In this document: positions 14,419 to 19,024 of the stretch, in pieces
Layout of the letters: every line of letters begins with the position of its first letter
Position numbering within the stretch: the first letter of the stretch is position 1
From: Devosiaceae bacterium
GTDB taxonomy: Bacteria; Pseudomonadota; Alphaproteobacteria; Rhizobiales; Devosiaceae
Length of the DNA stretch: 19,024 nucleotides
Direction of reading: 5' to 3'
NCBI GenBank assembly: GCA_021648375.1
Contig: JAKISW010000043.1
Span: 1-19,024, forward strand
Made by a program: the position numbers and the translations under genes
The notes under the pieces: generated by a model
Seen by the model: the letters and a program-made list of their open reading frames with translations, nothing else
Databases searched by the model: none
What the model was told of the DNA's origin: nothing

Positions 14419-15720
14419 ATGTATTGCCCTGACATCTGTGGTTGGAGCGCACTTGCCTGTGAGTTCGCGCATTTCCCCGTTCTGAAAGGTGAGCTACGAG
14501 CTGATTATGTGGTCATCGGTGGCGGCTTCACGGGACTGTCAGCGGCTCGTCGCCTGGCAGAAGAGAAGCCGCAGACGCGAATCATTCTGATTGACGCGAA
14601 GCGCATTGCAGGCGGGGCTTCTGCGCGAAATTCGGGCTTTGCAGTGGCCAATGAAAGCCCGGGGCATGCGCAGCTGCACACGCCAGCAGGCCTTACGACC
14701 TACATGACCAAGAACCGCATTGACCATGCAGGCATGGCGGAACTTCGGCGTTTGGTAGAGGAATGCCAGATTTCATGTCAGTGGGAGGATACGGGTTCAA
14801 TCCACGCTGCGCACGATCCAAAAAATTTCAATAAACTGCGGGATCATGCGAAGGCCTTTGGTGATTTGGGCGTGGATGCGCGTTTGATCGAGGGTGCGGA
14901 TCTAGCAAAGCGGCTGGGAACAAGCTTTTATGAGCTGGGCGTGGAAGCACGTGGCGGGGCATTGTTGCAGCCCGCGATGCTGGCACAAGGTCTGGCGGCA
15001 TCTCTTCCAGAGACCATTGAATGTTATGAGGACTCGCCGGTGCAGAATATTTCTCGCGCGGGAGATGGCTGGAAGGTGCAATTGACGAGAGGTTCGCTCA
15101 CCGCACCCCATGTGATCGTGGCGGTAAACGCATTTTTCCCACGCCTTGGGTTGAAACGGCTGCAGGTATTTCCGCTGGTGCTGACGGCGAGCCTGACACG
15201 ACAACTCACGGCGGCTGAAGAGGATGAAATCGGACATGCCAAAACTTGGGGTATTCTATCGCCACAAAGCCTTGGCGCAACTATGCGACTGACTAAGGAT
15301 CGTCGCATTCTACTTCGAAATACAGTGGAATACCGTCCTTCAGGCATTGACGGGACGCTGCTGGCGGCACGTCGCAAGGTACATGCGGATGGGCTTAAGA
15401 AACGCTTCCCTTTCCTTGATGAAAGCGCCATCGAATACAGCTGGAGCGGGAATATATGCATTAGCCGTAACTCCCAGCCCGTGTTTGAACAGAGCCAGCC
15501 GGGACTGTATCTTTGCGGGGGCTACAATGCCGCTGGCGTATCGCGCGGCACCATCATGGGCAGGCTGATTGCTGACCTTGCCTTGGGTGGTCAGTCAGAA
15601 CTGCTGAGCGATGCGCTGAACCTCATCAAGCCAAACCTGATCCCACCCCGGCCCTTCTTTGACATTGGTGCACGGCTGCGCCTGTCCGGCGAAAGGAAGG
15701 CAGCGCAAAGTGAGAGCTGA
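14419..15720 (+). CDS. FAD-dependent oxidoreductase, DAO / PuuB-OrdL-like
   Basis: A 433-residue flavoprotein of the DAO family (pfam01266). The dinucleotide-binding motif VVIGGGFTGLSAARRLAEE has its glycines at 34-36 and 39; the FAD-contacting ASARNSGFA segment follows near 70, and the C-terminal GLYLCGGYNAAGVSRGT block closes the FAD site. The layout resembles gamma-glutamylputrescine oxidase (PuuB) and OrdL-type amine or amino-acid oxidases, but the substrate cannot be told. It is cytoplasmic, with no signal peptide. The ATG at 14419 has AAAGGG seven bases upstream. Its base composition differs: hand counts of three 60-bp lines gave 68, 55 and 58% G+C, against 48% for one prfB line. It interrupts an otherwise envelope and translation neighbourhood and has repeats on both sides, suggesting acquisition. 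No polyamine genes are nearby. Confidence 0.88.
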   Translation: MYCPDICGWSALACEFAHFPVLKGELRADYVVIGGGFTGLSAARRLAEEKPQTRIILIDAKRIAGGASARNSGFAVANESPGHAQLHTPAGLTTYMTKNRIDHAGMAELRRLVEECQISCQWEDTGSIHAAHDPKNFNKLRDHAKAFGDLGVDARLIEGADLAKRLGTSFYELGVEARGGALLQPAMLAQGLAASLPETIECYEDSPVQNISRAGDGWKVQLTRGSLTAPHVIVAVNAFFPRLGLKRLQVFPLVLTASLTRQLTAAEEDEIGHAKTWGILSPQSLGATMRLTKDRRILLRNTVEYRPSGIDGTLLAARRKVHADGLKKRFPFLDESAIEYSWSGNICISRNSQPVFEQSQPGLYLCGGYNAAGVSRGTIMGRLIADLALGGQSELLSDALNLIKPNLIPPRPFFDIGARLRLSGERKAAQSES

Positions 15721-15730
15721 TAGCACCTCA

Positions 15731-15755
15731 AATTACGGTAACTGTCACCGTAATT
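15731..15755. terminator. palindrome between convergent genes; possible bidirectional terminator or insertion end
   Basis: AATTACGGT (15731-15739) and ACCGTAATT (15747-15755) form a perfect 9-bp inverted repeat with a 7-nt loop, between the stops of the FAD gene (15720) and the M23 peptidase gene (15806). No strong U-run follows on either strand. The same words occur left of the FAD gene, so it may instead mark the edge of an insertion. Confidence 0.45.
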
Positions 15756-15805
15756 CTTAATTTAAAACTTTATATAATTGCTGTAATTATTTGTACAATC
15801 AAAGA

Positions 15806-17089
15806 TTACTGAATAAAAGCGCCCAGTTTTTCTTCCAGAGCAAAAAAGTTTAGCGGGTTAACCGCAACATTGTCGCGTCTGACTTCCACATGCAAATGCG
15901 GGCCGGTACTGCGACCGGTCGAGCCGACTTCGCCAACCGGAGCGCCAGCGCCAATCTGTTGCCCGGTCCGCACAAGAATTTTCGACATGTGAGCATATCT
16001 GGTGATAATGCCGCCGCCATGGTCAATTTCGACAAATTTTCCATATCCATTGTTAATTCCGGCAAATAGAACCGTTCCGGCGCCAACGCTGGTAATTGAT
16101 GTGCCGCGTGGGGCAGGATAGTCAATTCCAGAGTGAAATGCCCGCGTATTGCCAAACGGGTCTTTGCGCGGGCCAAACGGTGAGCTTATGCGTCCTTTTT
16201 GGGGGAGCGGATAATAAATCGGGGCTGTGGCCAGCGAAATTTTGGCCTGCTGCAGGCGATCAAGGGCAATCGAAGCGGTGTTAACCTGATTGATCAAAGT
16301 TTTAGATGAAGCATCTGTTACTGAAGCATTTTGGGGCAGGGGGATAAGCGGCCCCCCAACTCCCATGCCGTCAAATTCCTCAAAGCTATTTAAGCTTTTC
16401 AGCTCCGGGGCAATTCCAAGCGGGGTTAATTGCTGCATTATCTGATCGGTGGAGCTGCGCGCATCATTGGCAATGTTTGCAACGATAAATTGAGATTGCT
16501 CCATCATATTTGTCAGGGATTGTGAAATCATCAGCGCATCATCAATACCTGATTGCGCCAGGTTTTCTCTCTCGCTCACAAAGCGGTCTGGTGTGGAAAT
16601 TTCAAGCGAAGAGCGCTGAAAAATACTGCCCGTGGTAATCGGGTCAAATTCCATATTAACGGGAGTAGCTTTTTGTGTTGTGGTTTGTGTTAATATAGAG
16701 GCCAGCGCCGGTCCGCCCAACTCTTCTGATTTTTGGGCAAGCACTTGAATAAAGCGATATTGCTCGCTTAAAATATCCTGCTGGCGCAATAATTCCTGCA
16801 GGCGAAGATTTAAATTTCCCGCCTGAATATATTGACGAGAATTAAGGCGGTCGACCTCCATGCGCAATTGCATGATTTTGGTTTCGTAGGCTAAAAGCAC
16901 CGGGTCCTTGGAGTTTTGAAACAGGCGTGAAATTTCATCAGACATGGTCAAAACTAGGCCCATGGCGATATTGGATGTAACCAGAACAGCAAAAACCACA
17001 TAGATCATTAGCGTACTGGCCAGGCTTTTATTGCCTTTTTTTTGACGTGGAACTCCCGATAACCTAAAACTCGTTTTTTTACTTTGCAC
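15806..17089 (-). CDS. membrane-anchored M23 family metallopeptidase with coiled coil
   Basis: A 427-residue LytM/M23 protein, predicted to cut peptidoglycan cross-links or to activate amidases. Order: basic N-terminus, one membrane segment (about 26-48), a coiled-coil stretch (about 65-120, MQLRMEVDRLNSR, LNLRLQELLRQQDILSEQYR), a Ser/Thr/Gln-rich linker, and the peptidase domain from about 290. The zinc-site motifs are intact: His319-x3-Asp323 (FHSGIDYPAP) and His398-Leu-His400 (GPHLHVEVR), so it is probably catalytically active rather than a degenerate EnvC/NlpD-type activator. Translation seems to start at GTG (17089); no better start precedes the membrane segment. It faces the FAD gene and diverges from the AsmA-like gene. 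A gene named rgsM in Sinorhizobium is comparable in general design, but I cannot claim orthology. Confidence 0.92.
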   Translation of the reverse strand: MQSKKTSFRLSGVPRQKKGNKSLASTLMIYVVFAVLVTSNIAMGLVLTMSDEISRLFQNSKDPVLLAYETKIMQLRMEVDRLNSRQYIQAGNLNLRLQELLRQQDILSEQYRFIQVLAQKSEELGGPALASILTQTTTQKATPVNMEFDPITTGSIFQRSSLEISTPDRFVSERENLAQSGIDDALMISQSLTNMMEQSQFIVANIANDARSSTDQIMQQLTPLGIAPELKSLNSFEEFDGMGVGGPLIPLPQNASVTDASSKTLINQVNTASIALDRLQQAKISLATAPIYYPLPQKGRISSPFGPRKDPFGNTRAFHSGIDYPAPRGTSITSVGAGTVLFAGINNGYGKFVEIDHGGGIITRYAHMSKILVRTGQQIGAGAPVGEVGSTGRSTGPHLHVEVRRDNVAVNPLNFFALEEKLGAFIQ

Positions 17090-17119
17090 GCTACTAACCC
17101 CAAATACTCATCGAGCAGG

Positions 17120-17134
17120 CCACTCACCGAGTGG
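17120..17134. promoter_or_regulatory. hairpin in the leader of the M23 peptidase gene
   Basis: CCACTC (17120-17125), loop ACC, GAGTGG (17129-17134): a perfect 6-bp stem, about 30 bp upstream of the GTG start. It could be an operator or an mRNA leader structure; it lacks a T-run. Confidence 0.3.
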
Positions 17135-17164
17135 TTCATTCTTCGATTATTATTGTGCCCAACT

Positions 17165-17172
17165 ATGGTTAA
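17165..17172 (-). promoter_or_regulatory. CtrA-like half-site upstream of the M23 peptidase gene
   Basis: On the minus strand this reads TTAACCAT, the most conserved half of the alphaproteobacterial CtrA site; the other half (TTAA 7 bp before) is only TTTT here. It lies about 80 bp upstream of the GTG start, in the 332-bp divergent gap (17090-17421). Otherwise I see no clear promoter in that gap. Confidence 0.25.
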
Positions 17173-17421
17173 TAAACAAAAAATTTCGTTGTGAGGCAAA
17201 AACCCTTTGTGGTGAGCGTGGTCAAACAGTGGCAAAAAATCGGTTAAATCGGGGTGAATTTCAGCTGATTACAAAAGTTCGCCATATTGCGGGCGGTATG
17301 ACAGACTAAGAGGTGAAGTTGCTTGTGATTCTTTGAGTTATGCATTGTTATTTCTGGGCAAAAAAGGCTTTGCGAAATTATGGTTTGCAATGTTTTTGGA
17401 TTTTGAAACGGCTTATACCTT

Positions 17422-19024
17422 ATGAATAAAAATGGCATATCAAAATCCGCCGATACCGAGAGGGCGGGGCACCCTCGGGTGGGGCAAACCCCACAAAAAC
17501 AACCCGCATTAAAAAATTCTGCCCCCAATTCTTCAGCTCCCAGAAAACAGCGACCAAAAAAATCCCGCCGCCGCAAATTTGCCTATGGAGTATCATGGAC
17601 CTTCGGTGTGCCGGTACTTCTCCTTTTGATGTTTTATCTGGCGCTTTTGGTGGCCCCCATTCCTGTTCCTTTTGTTGGGGGGCAGGCCAGAGCTATGGTT
17701 TTAAGTTCCTTGCCAAAGGATATGGATCTGGAATTGGGCGCGACATTTCTAAATTTGAAAGATGGTGCTGCGCTGACCCTGAGATTTTCGCCCGTTATTC
17801 TAACGGATAGTCAAACAGGGGGAAAAGTGGAAATGGAGGCGCTGGAGGTCGGGTTTTCATTCTGGCGGGCACTGCTTGGCCAACCGGGAGCTGAGATTAT
17901 CTTTGTGGCGCCAAAACTACAGGTCGTCCAGGACCTGTTTGGGCCACGTCTGGCTAAGTTTGAACTGGTGGAGGGGGAGAATGGGAACGGTGATGTTGTT
18001 CGGGTTATTGAGGGAGCCAGCACCTTTCCCACCATTGGAATAAAGTCAGGCGGATTGGAAATCGGGTCCGATATTTTGGGGTCTCCGGCTTTGACCCTGC
18101 GTTCGGACAATGACTGGCTTATCAGCAACCTGCTGGCTGCCGAAGAAGGATTGCGCACAATATTGGAAAACTCTGAACTTGGTGTGTTTTCCTCTTTTTC
18201 TGTTTCTGATGGTGAGCTGGAGATGCTCGATAGTGTTTATGGGCTGGCGCGAACATTCTCAGATATTCAGATGGAGTTGAGCGTGCCTCCGGGAACTCGT
18301 GATGTGGAGGGAGTTATTGCTGCGGTAATTGGTGGTGAGCGCATGGAGGGCACTATTTTGCGAACTGTGCAAAGCGATGGAAGTTCACGACTGATCAATC
18401 AAATTCAAAATCTGGATTTTTCCGCTTTTGTACCTTTTATGGATGATCCGGACGCGTTGATTGCGCTGCATGGAACGGGGGGAGTTGTTATTGACGTGGA
18501 TATGGGGATGCCGGGCCAGAATCAGGTGTTGGGTGGATCGTTTCTGATTGATCTGAGCGGCATGTCTTTGAGAATTCGTGATGATGAATTTTTGGTTCAG
18601 GCCAGCGAGATGGAAATTGACTGGAATGCAAAAGCTGCGGTGTTTACTATGAAAGAAACACTGTTTATGGCCGGAAAATCATCGGCAAATATTTCAGGTG
18701 TGTTTTCCATGGGGCTGGACGAAAATTTTGGTCCCACAATGCGTATGTCGGTTGGTTTTTCTGATGTATATCTGCGGCCCGGTGATTTGGATGACCCGGT
18801 TGTCCCATTTGAAAAAATGCAGTTTGTTGGCTGGTCCGCACCCTTATATGGAGCCTTGGGCATTGAGAGTTTTGCCGCGACCAGCGGTGATTTGAAGCTG
18901 GTGACTTCGGGCCGGTTTGATATGTTGCAGGCAGGTATTGGCATTGATTTAAATGTTGGTCTTGAGGGAGCCAGTGCCGACGACCTCAAGCGCATATGGC
19001 CCTATTTTCTTGGGGGGAGCACCC
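17422..19024 (+). CDS. AsmA-like / DUF3971 (YhdP-type) membrane protein, partial (3' end beyond window)
   Basis: The frame from the ATG at 17422 is open to the last base, giving 534 residues without a stop; the gene continues past the window. The N-terminus is Pro/Lys-rich, with a basic cluster at about 41-52 (RKQRPKKSRRRK), then one membrane segment (about 55-78), so the bulk should be periplasmic. The remainder is a beta-rich, low-cysteine sequence of repeated short strands, typical of AsmA-like proteins that form bridges for lipid transfer between membranes. The final block ADDLKRIWPYFLGG resembles the conserved Leu-Lys-x-x-Trp-Pro stretch in the DUF3971/YhdP group. No strong ribosome binding site precedes the ATG. 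It is divergent from the M23 gene. Family assignment is from pattern memory only; a substrate (phospholipid or hopanoid) is not inferable. Confidence 0.8.
   Translation, partial: MNKNGISKSADTERAGHPRVGQTPQKQPALKNSAPNSSAPRKQRPKKSRRRKFAYGVSWTFGVPVLLLLMFYLALLVAPIPVPFVGGQARAMVLSSLPKDMDLELGATFLNLKDGAALTLRFSPVILTDSQTGGKVEMEALEVGFSFWRALLGQPGAEIIFVAPKLQVVQDLFGPRLAKFELVEGENGNGDVVRVIEGASTFPTIGIKSGGLEIGSDILGSPALTLRSDNDWLISNLLAAEEGLRTILENSELGVFSSFSVSDGELEMLDSVYGLARTFSDIQMELSVPPGTRDVEGVIAAVIGGERMEGTILRTVQSDGSSRLINQIQNLDFSAFVPFMDDPDALIALHGTGGVVIDVDMGMPGQNQVLGGSFLIDLSGMSLRIRDDEFLVQASEMEIDWNAKAAVFTMKETLFMAGKSSANISGVFSMGLDENFGPTMRMSVGFSDVYLRPGDLDDPVVPFEKMQFVGWSAPLYGALGIESFAATSGDLKLVTSGRFDMLQAGIGIDLNVGLEGASADDLKRIWPYFLGGST

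Noticed and set aside
15024..15461. Minus-strand 145-codon frame inside the FAD oxidoreductase gene
   Set aside because: Antisense shadow in a GC-richer gene, where long chance frames are common.
17244..17576. 110-codon minus-strand frame in the divergent gap
   Set aside because: Runs antisense into the start of the AsmA-like gene and looks like a chance frame.

Overview
The window reads as a chromosomal core segment of an alphaproteobacterium, most likely from the order Hyphomicrobiales (Rhizobiales). Three things point there: an NDUFA12-type complex I accessory subunit, a DUF2155 protein next to aat, and an RNase E with a long acidic insertion near its N-terminus and an Arg-rich tail. The order NDUFA12 / DUF2155 / aat / accC / accB / aroQ / DsbA-like / rne / amidase / mrcA / prfB is, from memory, typical of that group. 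Base composition is near 50% G+C by eye. I see no rRNA, tRNA or CRISPR array.

Layout. Positions 170-1195 (+) hold the NDUFA12-like protein and a secreted DUF2155 protein. Positions 1132-8401 (-) form a long block transcribed leftward, in order of transcription: rne, a membrane-anchored DsbA-like thiol oxidoreductase (ATGA overlap with rne), a gap filled by a MITE-like element, then aroQ, accB, accC and aat. The 3' ends of aat and the DUF2155 gene overlap tail to tail. A long divergent leader (8402-9125) separates rne from the rightward wall block: AMIN/Amidase_3 amidase, PBP1A (mrcA) and prfB. prfB needs the classic +1 frameshift at CTT TGA C. A GC-richer FAD-dependent oxidoreductase (14419-15720) flanked by AATTAC/GTAATT repeats looks like an insertion. 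A membrane-anchored M23 endopeptidase (-) follows. The last gene is a divergent AsmA/DUF3971-like membrane protein (+) whose frame stays open to the window edge.

Functionally the window covers fatty-acid precursor supply (AccB/AccC), aromatic amino-acid synthesis (AroQ), RNA decay (RNase E), translation termination (RF2), N-end-rule tagging (Aat), and envelope building and remodelling (PBP1A, amidase, M23 peptidase, AsmA-like protein, DsbA-like protein).

The most unusual observations are these. (1) accB and the dsbA-like gene each carry, just past the stop codon and in the same frame, a second copy of their own C-terminal codons plus a stop, differing mainly at synonymous positions. (2) A roughly 273-bp element with perfect 25-bp terminal inverted repeats and nested internal hairpins abuts the second dsbA-like tail. 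(3) The rne reading frame is broken by one base near 8048-8050, inside the acidic linker. (4) 15-bp in-frame tandem repeats occur in the rne tail and in the amidase signal peptide.
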